Below, piece after piece: positions 55,837-64,000 of a stretch of 64,000 nt of DNA (position 1 is its first letter; each line of letters begins with the position of its first letter). The position numbers and the translations under genes are program-made. The DNA comes from Williamsia phyllosphaerae (GTDB lineage Bacteria > Actinomycetota > Actinomycetes > Mycobacteriales > Mycobacteriaceae): the NCBI RefSeq assembly GCF_014635305.1, contig NZ_BMCS01000002.1, positions 248,001 to 312,000 of the forward strand. The letters are read 5' to 3'. Under the pieces are notes generated by a model. The model had not been told where the DNA came from and did not search any database. It saw only the letters and a list, made by a program, of their open reading frames with translations.

Positions 55837-57138
55837 ATGAGTGGGGGAACGCTTACCGACATCGCCAACGCGGTGGTCGATGAATACGGTTGTAGAGAAA
55901 CGGTTGTCGGCGATGTCGATGACGAGATCGTGGCTGCGATCCGGGGTGCGGTCGCACTGCGGGCGGTGGCTGACGATGTGTTGGCGCGGTTGAGCGCGCA
56001 GGCCGAGCGCGTGGGCACCGCGAAGCGATCCGGTATGTCGCTGCGGGAGTTGTTGTGTGCGAACGGGATGGCACCTGCGGTCGCGGCACGGGTCATCCGA
56101 CTGGGCCGGGCGATGCAGGTGTTGACGCGGGTGGCGCGGCACAGTCGCGACGCATCGGTGTCGGCGGAGCATCTCGATGCGGTCGCGCGAGGTGTCGAGC
56201 ACGTCGTGCGCCGCACCGGCGAGACGGTCGATTCCGAGGCGATCGGCGGGTTGGAGGGCAGTCTGATCGGCCAGGCGGTCGCCGGGGCAGCACCCGCGGA
56301 GATCGTCGAACGGGCGCGCGCGGTCGCGATCGAGATGACCGTCGCTGCCCCCGGCGATGGCGACGATCCGGACCGGTTGCCTCCGGCAGAGGATTCGACC
56401 GTCAACGAGCTGGCCTGGCGAACAGGCGACGACGGGCGTCTCCGGGGTGAATTCGACCTCGACGCACTGACTGCCGAACGGTTCATCACCACACTCGACA
56501 CCGCATCACGCCCACGCCCGGAACCCGACGGCTCCGACGATCCACGAACGGCCACGCGTCGGCGGGCCGACGCGTTCTCTCAGCTTCTCGAGTGCGGTAG
56601 CCGTGGCCTCTCACCGGACGCGTCGCACGGGCCACCACGAACCGAGGTGCTGCTGACCATCCCTGTCGACGCCGACGCGGCCTCCGGCACCGCCGGGCCG
56701 GCGTGGTTGTCGTGGATGGGCCCCATCAGCGACCTGTCGGCGAAACTCGTGTCGTGTGATGCACGTCTGGCGGGCGTCGGCCTCGACCTCAACGGAGCAC
56801 CGGTCTCGGTCACCGCACCGGAACGATTGTTCACCGGAGCCGCCCGCAAGGTCGTGCTGCAGCGGGACCGCGGTTGCATCAAATGCGGAGCACCCGCCTC
56901 CTGGTGCGACGTCCACCACATCATTTACTTCGCAGACGGCGGACCCACCACCGTCGACAACGGTTGCCTGCTCTGCCGGTCCTGTCACGCCGCCGTCCAC
57001 CATGCCGGCTGGGACATCGTCATGGGGGCGGACCGTCACCCCTGGCTCATCCCACCCGCGTCCGTCGACCCACAACGACGACCACTACCCGCCTACAACC
57101 GACGAACCCTGCGACTCGACGACCCCGTCGCCGCCTGA
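55837..57138 (+). CDS. DUF222-HNH endonuclease-like protein (13E12 family)
   Basis: A 433-residue member of the actinobacterial 13E12 repeat family. Residues about 1-300 form the helical DUF222 part (AVALRAVADDVLARLSAQAERVGTAKRSGMSLRELL), and about 347-392 the HNH nuclease motif with CIKCGAPASWCDVHHIIYFADGG, NGCLLCRSCHAAVHH: two CxxC zinc pairs and the catalytic HH. Biological role is unknown. These genes multiply in genomes and carry SOS boxes, suggesting DNA-damage induction. GGAAG precedes the ATG. Confidence 0.9.
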   Translation: MSGGTLTDIANAVVDEYGCRETVVGDVDDEIVAAIRGAVALRAVADDVLARLSAQAERVGTAKRSGMSLRELLCANGMAPAVAARVIRLGRAMQVLTRVARHSRDASVSAEHLDAVARGVEHVVRRTGETVDSEAIGGLEGSLIGQAVAGAAPAEIVERARAVAIEMTVAAPGDGDDPDRLPPAEDSTVNELAWRTGDDGRLRGEFDLDALTAERFITTLDTASRPRPEPDGSDDPRTATRRRADAFSQLLECGSRGLSPDASHGPPRTEVLLTIPVDADAASGTAGPAWLSWMGPISDLSAKLVSCDARLAGVGLDLNGAPVSVTAPERLFTGAARKVVLQRDRGCIKCGAPASWCDVHHIIYFADGGPTTVDNGCLLCRSCHAAVHHAGWDIVMGADRHPWLIPPASVDPQRRPLPAYNRRTLRLDDPVAA

Positions 57139-57248
57139 CCGGCCGAACCCGCGGAACAGACCACCCGAATACATGCACCCGCCCCGCGGGACCGCATCAG
57201 CTCTTTGACAACTTCACAGTGTGGGGTCGAGCAGCTCGTGTCTCGACG

Positions 57249-58388
57249 TCAGTCTGCAACGTCGGTGTAGTCGGTGAAGCCGTACTGCTCATGCGGACCG
57301 ATGACCGCGAATTCGAACAACCCTCGGGCGTGTTCGGCGCCGTGGCGCTCCGATTCGGCGCCGTCGCTGACCGTGAACTCGGTGAGATGGTCGATCGGGC
57401 AGAACAGTTTCATGGTGTCGTCGAGATCGCTGACGAGCGTGTGGCTGTTCTGTACTTCGAGCTCGCCTTGCCACATCCCGTGCCGCCAGTCCTGTTCCAA
57501 CCCGTAACCCGTTCCGAATCCCAGGAAGTTGGCCAGCTGGGGTACACACTCGACGGTGGTCACGGAGCCCCCGGGACGGGTGAAGACGAGCCTGGCGGAG
57601 GCCGGTTCGCGCGTGCCGGGCCGGAACGTGATGGTGTGCTCCGCCCGACCGAGCCATTCGGCGGGCCGGTCCCGGTCATGCCAGATCCTTTGGGTCTGGT
57701 CGACCACCCGCTCGCCGGTGGAGGTCTCCTGCAGCAGAACGACGATGGAGTGGTCGCGGCACGCGATCACGGCATAGATCCAGAAGAACGACCCGTGCGT
57801 CTCGGTCACCGCACGACCGGGTGGTTCGGGCTCGCCGACAGGTCGCACACCCCAGGAGCGATCCCGGTTGCCGCGCCAGATGTCCGGAGTGACGTCGAAG
57901 GTCTCGTCGGCAACAGTCAGGCTGCCCGACCAGGAGCCGGTCTGCACGAAACGCATCGTGTCGATGAAGACCCGGTCGAGACGACGCTGGAAATGTCGGG
58001 CCTCCAATGTCGCCGGACTGATCCCGGTGAACGTCAGGTCGAACGACATGCCCGTGTTGTCGTCGTCGAGGACCAGTCGGAGTCGTTCCAGGCCCTGCTC
58101 GATCTCGATGCGGAACGGCCCGACGGCGAGGTCGGATCGCTCGGCACCGAGGGCGCGTGACGCGCGGAACACACGGTGGTCGCCGCCATGTCGCAGGACC
58201 GCGAAACAGTCGGTGACGCCCAGGTTCGGATAGACGCCGAAACCCACGATCAACCAGGGCAGGGTGGGATCGCCACCGTGACAGTTGAAGTAGTAACGGT
58301 CGTAGAAGTTGCGATCGGAGGTTCCCGGGTGGCGAATCACCTCGGCGACCTGGTGGACGGGGTAGTCATCCATGCTCGACAGGGTCAT
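57249..58388 (-). CDS. CrtC/AttH-like lipocalin-fold protein
   Basis: A 379-residue all-beta-looking protein. It resembles the double-lipocalin hydroxyneurosporene-hydratase (CrtC/AttH, DUF7064/7065) group in length and in the pattern GNRDRSWGVRPVGEP with HGSFFWIYAVIACRD, which is the conserved RDRSWG element. No signal peptide is present. It lies 49 bases after an APH-type kinase gene on the same strand, a pairing I recall in other actinobacteria, perhaps acting on steroid- or terpenoid-like substrates. The function is not established. Confidence 0.6.
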   Translation of the reverse strand: MTLSSMDDYPVHQVAEVIRHPGTSDRNFYDRYYFNCHGGDPTLPWLIVGFGVYPNLGVTDCFAVLRHGGDHRVFRASRALGAERSDLAVGPFRIEIEQGLERLRLVLDDDNTGMSFDLTFTGISPATLEARHFQRRLDRVFIDTMRFVQTGSWSGSLTVADETFDVTPDIWRGNRDRSWGVRPVGEPEPPGRAVTETHGSFFWIYAVIACRDHSIVVLLQETSTGERVVDQTQRIWHDRDRPAEWLGRAEHTITFRPGTREPASARLVFTRPGGSVTTVECVPQLANFLGFGTGYGLEQDWRHGMWQGELEVQNSHTLVSDLDDTMKLFCPIDHLTEFTVSDGAESERHGAEHARGLFEFAVIGPHEQYGFTDYTDVAD

Positions 58389-58437
58389 CGACTGCTCGCC
58401 CCCGGGGTCGGTGTCAGTGTTGTTCGTGGTGCCGATC

Positions 58438-59601
58438 TCACGATCCGCTGCTCCCGAGGTTCTTGTCGGTCCAGTAGGTCCCGGCGATCAACGCGTCCAC
58501 CGTGGCACGGTGCATGATCATGTCGTCGGGGTCATCGGGGACGGTGGCGTGACCGAACGTGATCGCACGGATCTGGATGCGATACATGATGACCGCGTGA
58601 ATGATCGACGCGTAGGTGATGTAGAAGTCCAGATCTCGGACCTCGTATCCGGTTGCCTCCCGGTAGATCTCGGTGACTCTCGCCGGTCTGAGGAAGTCCG
58701 GGAGTCCCGGTAGCCCCGCCATCTCGGTGATGTCCTGGAAGAAGCGGTGCAGGAAGATCGCCCACCCGAGATCCAGTTCGCGCGGACCGAGACAGGCCAT
58801 CTCCCAGTCCAGTACGGCCACCGGCCGGAATTCGCCGAAGACGATGTTGCCGATACGCGCGTCTCCCCACGACAGGGCCGGGTCGGACTCGACCGGGACG
58901 TTGTCGTCGATCCACCGGAAGGCCCGCTCGATCAGCGGCGAGCGCGGGTGCCCGTCGCAGGCCCACTCGTAGAAGGTCCGGAGTCGTCGGACGTGTGCAC
59001 GCAGCGGCGTCTCTCCCTCGGCGGGCGCCTCGAGCAGATCGCCGTCCACCGGTGTCGCGTGGATTGCCGCGATTGTCTCCACCGCGCTGCGTTCGAGCAC
59101 CGCACGGTCGTCGTCGCTCGCCTCGGTCACCCACGAACCGAAGGTGTAGGGCATGACATCGGGAGGGATGACGCCGTCGATCCGTGCCATCACGAAGAAC
59201 GGCGACCCGAGCGGGCCCGGATCGGGTTCCGACCAGAACAGGGTGGGCACGGGGACCTCGGTGGTCTCGGAGACGCGCCTCATCACCGCGTACTGGCGGT
59301 CGAGGTCATAGGTCGCGAACACCGGGTCGGACTCCGCCAGCGGCGCGACCCGGGCGACGAGTCGGTGGACCTGCCCGGACCACCGGGCATCGAACAGGAG
59401 GGTCTCGCTGGACATGCCGTTCGCCGACGGGATCTGCAGGTCCTCGATCACCGCGTCGGCGCCCTGCACCTCCTGCAACCAGACCCCGAGCCGGTCACGC
59501 AGCATCACCGGATCGCGTTGCGACTCCGTGGGGCGCGCGACGTCACCGTGGCCCGCGTCGGCACCATGACGCTGCTCGGCAGGCGAGATACCCTCAGCCA
59601 T
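58438..59601 (-). CDS. APH/choline-kinase-like phosphotransferase
   Basis: A 387-residue aminoglycoside-phosphotransferase-fold protein. The nucleotide-binding N-lobe is around residues 60-110 (ANGMSSETLLFDARWSG), the catalytic loop reads LSWGDARIGNIVF (Ser-Trp-Gly-Asp in place of the usual His-Gly-Asp, with Asn kept), and the metal-binding Asp is in AVLDWEMACLG. This is the ACAD10/FadE36-like branch rather than an antibiotic-resistance enzyme. ATG 59601 is preferred to in-frame TTG 59613. First gene of a pair with the CrtC-like gene. Confidence 0.82.
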   Translation of the reverse strand: MAEGISPAEQRHGADAGHGDVARPTESQRDPVMLRDRLGVWLQEVQGADAVIEDLQIPSANGMSSETLLFDARWSGQVHRLVARVAPLAESDPVFATYDLDRQYAVMRRVSETTEVPVPTLFWSEPDPGPLGSPFFVMARIDGVIPPDVMPYTFGSWVTEASDDDRAVLERSAVETIAAIHATPVDGDLLEAPAEGETPLRAHVRRLRTFYEWACDGHPRSPLIERAFRWIDDNVPVESDPALSWGDARIGNIVFGEFRPVAVLDWEMACLGPRELDLGWAIFLHRFFQDITEMAGLPGLPDFLRPARVTEIYREATGYEVRDLDFYITYASIIHAVIMYRIQIRAITFGHATVPDDPDDMIMHRATVDALIAGTYWTDKNLGSSGS

Positions 59602-59736
59602 AGGCGATCCCAATCGTCACCCACGATCGTCGTCGATCTGCGGTGGTTGTGGATGCTACGCCGGGAGACCGGAACTAGAACACGTTTTAGTTCGATTCGT
59701 CGCTCGCCCCACCAGGGCATCGGGGACACTGTTCCG

Positions 59737-60480
59737 ATGACACGTCTTCGCCAATCCCCGCGGGCTGCACTCGGCGCCGGCGCCCTACTGCTCGTCCTGA
59801 CGCTGGTCACGGCATGTGGCAGCGACAGCTCGCCCGCCTCGTCCTCGGCCGACGGCCCGCCCGCGGTGACCGTCAACGGTGTCGGTGAGGTGCAGGGCAC
59901 CCCGGACACACTCACCGCACAGATCGGCGTCGAGACCCAGGCCGCCGACGTGACCGCGGCGATCGCTCAGGCCAACAGCAGCGTCCGCACCGTCACCGAC
60001 GCGGTGGTGTCCGCAGGCGTCGACCGCAAGGACGTGCAGACCCAGCAGGTCTCCATCACCCCGCAATACGCGGGTGCCCTCCCGGGCGGCAGCAACGCGA
60101 TCTCCGGATATCAGGCCACCAACACCCTGCGGGTCACCGTCCGTGACCTGGCCAAGGCGTCCACGGTGCTCGGCGACGCGGTGTCGGCCGGTGGCAACGC
60201 CACGCGACTGTCCGGCGTGTCGTTCCGGGTCGACGACAACTCGAAACTGCTGTCCGACGCCCGGTCCCGCGCCTTCGCCGACGCGAAGGACCGCGCCGAA
60301 CAGTACGCGAAGCTCTCCGACGCCGGTCTCGGGAAGGTGCTGTCGATCTCGGAGAACATCAGCGGCCAGGAGCAGTCGGCGAACTCGGACCGCAGCGCAT
60401 CGTCCAGCCTGGCGGTCCCCATCGAACCGGGACAACAGACCATCAACGTCTCGGTCAGCGTGAAGTGGGCACTGGACTGA
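59737..60480 (+). CDS. SIMPL-domain (DUF541) lipoprotein
   Basis: A 247-residue exported lipoprotein: lipobox LVTAC with acylated C27, a short linker, then the SIMPL/DUF541 domain with VTVNGVGEVQGTPDTLTAQIGVE, GVDRKDVQTQQVSITPQY, ISGYQATNTLRVTVRDL and ARSRAFADAKDRAEQYAKLSDAGLGKV. Such domains form ring-like periplasmic assemblies in characterised relatives (BP26). The specific role here is unknown. It converges on the secreted CYTH-like gene. Confidence 0.88.
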   Translation: MTRLRQSPRAALGAGALLLVLTLVTACGSDSSPASSSADGPPAVTVNGVGEVQGTPDTLTAQIGVETQAADVTAAIAQANSSVRTVTDAVVSAGVDRKDVQTQQVSITPQYAGALPGGSNAISGYQATNTLRVTVRDLAKASTVLGDAVSAGGNATRLSGVSFRVDDNSKLLSDARSRAFADAKDRAEQYAKLSDAGLGKVLSISENISGQEQSANSDRSASSSLAVPIEPGQQTINVSVSVKWALD

Positions 60481-60504
60481 CCCGACCGAGCGCCCCGGAC
60501 CGGA

Positions 60505-61362
60505 CTAGAGCCGGTCGAGGATCAGTTCGGTCTTGAGGATGTCCCCGTGGTACAGCCACGCGTTCGAGTCGGTGAGTGAGATGGCCTTCGCCCGCAAACC
60601 GGCCGCCTCGGAGCGGGTGTCGGCAGTGAACGACAACTCGATGACCGTCTGCGTCCCACTGCCCGACGCCGCGGGGACCGTCAGCACCTCGATGCTCGGC
60701 TCGGTCCCCTGCCAGGACCCGCTGTAGACCTTGGTCGTCACCGGTCCATGGGCCGCCGACTCGGTCAGGCGATCGGTACCCCAGTGCTTCCCGGTCCAGT
60801 CGTCGAGCTTGCCGGGGATGTTCGTCACGAGCAGTGACCGCGCGGTCGACACCGCGGGCAGCGAGGTCCCCGAGTAGTTCGACCCGCTCGCCGACTTGTC
60901 GTTGCTGAAGCTGAGCTCCTGCCGGCTGTACCCCCAGTCGACCTGGGCGTCGTAGTTCGTGTCCGACGAATCGAATCCGGCCCGGTTGGCGGTGTCGAGT
61001 GCCGACGTCACGTCGTCGTTCGACACGTCGAATCGCTTCTTGTAGTTGAGTTCCAGGTTCTTGCCGGTCTTGTGCCGCAGTCGCACACTCCAGCCCTGCG
61101 CCCCCAGGGCACCCGAACTGGTGTCGAAGTACTCGTAGGAGCGCGACGACGCGGTCGACGACAGCCCGAAGGCGCTGCGCACGGCCGCCGACGGCACACC
61201 CGAACTGTCCAGCGACGACGCGAGCAGATCCAGCTTGACCTCGTAGTCCGGCGTGGCGTTGGCGTCGGCCGAGGCGACCCCGGCGGCGGCGGTGATCGAG
61301 ACGACGGTGGCCGCCGCGGTGACGAGGACGCGCAGGGAAAGGGGCAGTCGGATGCGGCTCAT
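60505..61362 (-). CDS. Secreted CYTH/triphosphate-tunnel-like protein
   Basis: A 285-residue protein with a signal peptide (hydrophobic 10-29, cleavage after ASA near 32). The mature part begins YEVKLDLLASS and continues with YEYFDTSSGALGAQGWSVRLRHKTGKNLELNYKKRF, a close echo of CYTH domains: an N-terminal E-K strand, a YFDT strand and the WSVRLR and ELNYKKR basic strands. The standard ExExK acidic motif is reduced to EVKLD. Triphosphatase or polyphosphate binding outside the membrane is possible but inferred. Confidence 0.65.
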   Translation of the reverse strand: MSRIRLPLSLRVLVTAAATVVSITAAAGVASADANATPDYEVKLDLLASSLDSSGVPSAAVRSAFGLSSTASSRSYEYFDTSSGALGAQGWSVRLRHKTGKNLELNYKKRFDVSNDDVTSALDTANRAGFDSSDTNYDAQVDWGYSRQELSFSNDKSASGSNYSGTSLPAVSTARSLLVTNIPGKLDDWTGKHWGTDRLTESAAHGPVTTKVYSGSWQGTEPSIEVLTVPAASGSGTQTVIELSFTADTRSEAAGLRAKAISLTDSNAWLYHGDILKTELILDRL

Positions 61363-61467
61363 GAGCGAGAAGTTATGCCGAGGTAATGAACGGCAGGGTG
61401 CGGACACCCGCATCGTTGTTCATCTGACCGCCACCTGCGATTCGACCACGGCTGGTATCCCTTCCCG

Positions 61468-62871
61468 ATGCACATGGTCCGAAAGTTGTTGGTCCCCGCC
61501 GGAATTGCGCTGATTGTCGCATCCAGCGCCTGCTCGTCGTCCTCGGAGTCGGGCACCGGTTCCGACACCGCGAGCGCCACCGCGACCTCCGCCGCGGGCG
61601 CATCGCGAGCGGTCACGCTCTACACCACCGACATCGCGCCACTGGCGACCATCGGCGGCGTCACGATCGGCGGGAGCGCCTACGGGTCCGCGCTGACCCC
61701 GGTACCGGGTACCCGCGACGAGTTCTACGGACTGACCGACCGCGGGCCGAACGTCGACGGCCGCACCGACACCGAGAAGGTGTTGCCGCTCCCCGACTTC
61801 CATCCGGCCATCGGACGGTTCCGGCTGTCCGACGGCCGCGCCGAACTGACAAAGACGATCACCCTGTCCGGCACCGACGGCGTCCCACTGAACGGTCGGG
61901 TGGACCCACGCGCCGACACCGGTGAATCCCTCGTCGACATCGACGGCCGCGCACTGCCGCGATCCGACCACGGCCTCGACACCGAGGGGCTGGTCGCCCT
62001 GGCCGACGGGACCTTCTGGGTGTCCGACGAATACGGCCCCTACCTCGTGCACTTCGACGCCACCGGCAAGGAGATCGCCCGCCTGTCACCGTTCGACGGC
62101 ACGCTGCCGCGGGAGCTGTCGCTGCGCACCCCGAACCAGGGCATGGAGGGACTCACCATCACCCCCGACGGCACCACCCTCGTCGGCGTCATGCAGTCGG
62201 CCCTCAAGACCCCCGGGCTGAAGGGATCCGCCAAATCCGTTCCGCTGACCCGCATCGTGACGGTGAACCTGACCAGCAAGGCGGTGTCGGAGTACCTGTA
62301 CCCGCTGGCCAATCCGCAGAAGACCAAGGTCGCCGTCTCGGAGATCACCGCGCTGAGCAACACACGTTTCATCGTCGACGAACGCGACGGCAAGCTCGAA
62401 CCCGGAGCCGACAAGAAGCTCTACGTCGCCGACATCGCCGACGCGACCGACGTCGGGCCACGGTCGACGGTCCCCGGCGCGCGATACGTGGCCGACGCCG
62501 GCGGCCTGCAGATCGCCGGGCGCGCCATCGAGACCACGGTGGGCGTCGGCACCGACACCGCGGCGATCGAGACGCTGCGAGCGGCCCGGATCACCACCGC
62601 GACAAAGACCCTCGACCTCGATCTGGGCGCGCTGGTCACCCGGATCGACCCGTCCGGGGCGTTCTTCGGCCACGACAAGGTGGAGGGTGTCGCCGTCCTC
62701 GACGGCGGGTCGACCCTGGTCATCTCCAACGACAGCGACTTCGGACTGACCGGCCTCGCCAAGGACACCCCGCCGTTCACGCTGAGGCCGAAGATCCTGC
62801 CCGACGGCAAGCAGGACTCCGGCGAGATCCTGGTCGTCGACACGACCCGGCTCCCGCAAGCGGGCAAATGA
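61468..62871 (+). CDS. Phytase-like esterase lipoprotein (PF13449 type)
   Basis: A 467-residue lipoprotein: lipobox ASSAC with acylated C22, a Ser/Thr/Ala linker, then the 'esterase-like activity of phytase' beta-propeller domain with YGLTDRGPNVDGR, TEGLVALADGTFWVSDEYGPYLVHFD, NQGMEGLTITPDG, FIVDERDGK and DKVEGVAVLDGGSTLVISNDSDFG. Relatives hydrolyse phosphate esters or lactones; the substrate here is unknown. ATG 61474 is an alternative start. It is divergent from the CYTH-like gene. Confidence 0.87.
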   Translation: MHMVRKLLVPAGIALIVASSACSSSSESGTGSDTASATATSAAGASRAVTLYTTDIAPLATIGGVTIGGSAYGSALTPVPGTRDEFYGLTDRGPNVDGRTDTEKVLPLPDFHPAIGRFRLSDGRAELTKTITLSGTDGVPLNGRVDPRADTGESLVDIDGRALPRSDHGLDTEGLVALADGTFWVSDEYGPYLVHFDATGKEIARLSPFDGTLPRELSLRTPNQGMEGLTITPDGTTLVGVMQSALKTPGLKGSAKSVPLTRIVTVNLTSKAVSEYLYPLANPQKTKVAVSEITALSNTRFIVDERDGKLEPGADKKLYVADIADATDVGPRSTVPGARYVADAGGLQIAGRAIETTVGVGTDTAAIETLRAARITTATKTLDLDLGALVTRIDPSGAFFGHDKVEGVAVLDGGSTLVISNDSDFGLTGLAKDTPPFTLRPKILPDGKQDSGEILVVDTTRLPQAGK

Positions 62872-62927
62872 CCCACCGGCCCGACTGACCAGCGCAGTCT
62901 GCGACCGGCGTCGCTAGCATCACAGCG

Positions 62928-63668
62928 ATGCGGCACGTGTTGATCTTCGTGGTGGTCGTCGTGGCCTCGGCGTTGATCGGTGGCGCGGCCTCGTCGACGT
63001 CGATCGACGTCCACGCCAACCGCAGGATCGGCGCGCTCTTCGTCGGGGACACCGACCGACACACCTGCACCGCGGAATCGGTCCACAGTCGCTCCGGCGA
63101 TCTCGTCCTCACCGCGGCGCACTGCCTGACCGGCGAGACCGGTCCGATCACCTACGTTCCCGCATACCGGGTGTCGCAGGCACCCTTCGGTGAGTGGACG
63201 GTCACGTCGGTCTATCTCGATCCCGGCTGGCTCACGGGCCAGGACGTCAACCGGGACTACGCGGTGCTCCGCGTGCGATCCGACCCGACGACCGCGCATC
63301 GCACACTCGAGTCGGTGACCGGCCGCGGCTTCACAGTCGGGTCGTTCGGTATCGGGAGGGCCGTCCGGGTCGTCGGGTACGGCGCCGGGTCGGGTGACAC
63401 CCCCATCGGCTGCCGCGGCCGTACCCGGGAGGCGCGGGACTCCCCGACGGTGACCTGCCGCGGACTCGTGGACGGGACGAGTGGCTCACCCTGGATGACC
63501 GGTCGCACCACGACGATCGGCCTGGTCGGCGGCTACAACCAGGGCGGCTGCGTCAGCTTCATCTCCCACTCCCCCGTCTTCGACTCCGATCTGACCGCGC
63601 TGATCGCACGCGCCGACGACGGCGGACCGGGCGACACGGCACCGTCCACCGGCGCCGCGGTCTGCTGA
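62928..63668 (+). CDS. Exported trypsin-like serine protease
   Basis: A 246-residue chymotrypsin-fold protease with an N-terminal signal or anchor (4-22). The triad is H65 in VLTAAHC, D110 in NRDYAVLRV and S185 in LVDGTSGSPW. The usual GDSGGP is GTSGSP, with Asp replaced by Thr next to the nucleophile, as in several actinobacterial peptidases. Cys pairs C47/C66 and C162/C177 would form disulfides. A TAGCAT -10-like box seven bases before the ATG suggests a leaderless transcript. Confidence 0.87.
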   Translation: MRHVLIFVVVVVASALIGGAASSTSIDVHANRRIGALFVGDTDRHTCTAESVHSRSGDLVLTAAHCLTGETGPITYVPAYRVSQAPFGEWTVTSVYLDPGWLTGQDVNRDYAVLRVRSDPTTAHRTLESVTGRGFTVGSFGIGRAVRVVGYGAGSGDTPIGCRGRTREARDSPTVTCRGLVDGTSGSPWMTGRTTTIGLVGGYNQGGCVSFISHSPVFDSDLTALIARADDGGPGDTAPSTGAAVC

Positions 63669-63686
63669 ACCGCCGCACCCGATCGA

Positions 63687-64000
63687 TCAGTACAGGTAGA
63701 CCAGGGCGTCGTCGCCGCCGTTGCACGTCACGATCGGCCCCTGCGCCGCGCACATCATCGCGATCCGCTGCCCGGTCTCCGGACTCGTCGCCCGCACCGT
63801 GCGCGGGAGCTGTCCGGGCGGGCCGCTGGCGGAGTAGGCCAGCCGGACCTGCTCGGCGAAACCACAGGTCGTGGCCGATGTCCCGACCGACGACGCCTCG
63901 TAGAGGCCGGTCTGCCCGTAGACGATCGGGCACGCCCGGGAACCCTCAGGCGCCCCCGGCGCCGTGGTCACCGGCGTCGAACCGGTGGTCGACGACGTAC
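63687..64000 (-). CDS. Exported protein of unknown function (N-terminus beyond window)
   Basis: The C-terminal 103 residues of a minus-strand gene are visible; the frame stays open to the window edge. The edge portion is Ser/Thr/Pro-rich (TSSTTGSTPVTTAPG), as in the linker of lipoproteins or secreted proteins. The domain that follows has four cysteines (RACPIVYG, TTCGFAEQV, MMCAAQ, VTCNGGDD), which could form two disulfides, and ends in DDALVYLY. I do not recognise the family. It converges on the protease gene with an 18-base gap. Confidence 0.65.
   Translation of the reverse strand, partial: TSSTTGSTPVTTAPGAPEGSRACPIVYGQTGLYEASSVGTSATTCGFAEQVRLAYSASGPPGQLPRTVRATSPETGQRIAMMCAAQGPIVTCNGGDDALVYLY

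Noticed and set aside
58438..59601. Aminoglycoside-resistance kinase
   Set aside because: The fold matches APH, but the SWGD catalytic loop and the CrtC-like neighbour fit the ACAD10/FadE36-like metabolic branch better.

Overview
The window is GC-rich, densely packed actinobacterial chromosome with few spacers. Mycothiol S-conjugate amidase, a short-chain Z-prenyl diphosphate synthase, an acyl-ACP-desaturase-like protein, LpqM/LpqN/LppP-type lipoproteins and MMPL transport point to a mycolic-acid-containing member of Mycobacteriales; Gordonia or a close relative is my best guess, inferred from gene content only. No rRNA, CRISPR, prophage or insertion sequence is visible. There is one tRNA.

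Positions 1-36,000 are a conserved core. From memory, glpX-fumC-phoH2-desA-glyA-coaA-uppS-hemolysin III-Rv1083-like-mca-DUF4307-greA-metB-cbs-SGNH-fadA follows the M. tuberculosis Rv1099c-Rv1074c order in inverted orientation, with every strand flipped consistently. Into this backbone are set extra genes: a GH-A glycosidase and an L,D-transpeptidase; a PhoD phosphatase with Pho-box-like repeats; an AhpD/MocR pair; a type I DAHP synthase preceded by a Tyr-Trp-Phe leader peptide and an intrinsic terminator, i.e. a ribosome-mediated attenuator; tandem LppP/LprE lipoproteins; a 7-deazaguanine-type transporter; two half-Rossmann proteins; threonine dehydratase; a metalloprotease-like lipoprotein with one live and one dead domain; and a SARP-ATPase regulator.

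Positions 36,000-64,000 are accessory: a DHA2 exporter, a Bax-inhibitor-1-like protein, three TetR regulators each beside an enzyme, SRPBCC or MMPL gene and each with palindromes or repeats nearby, a class-I-shaped tRNA with a Leu UAA anticodon, a Leloir galactose locus (symporter divergent from deoR-galT-galK), a DUF222-HNH gene behind an SOS-like box, an aminotransferase III / CrtC-like / APH-type group, and a closing set of exported proteins (SIMPL lipoprotein, secreted CYTH-like protein, phytase-like esterase lipoprotein, trypsin-like protease).

The best candidates for a second look are the aromatic attenuator (16905-17066), the short-variable-arm tRNA-Leu(UAA) (43631-43704), the mocR/aroG antiparallel coding overlap, the GTTCAC cluster before phoD, and the SOS-like box before the HNH gene.
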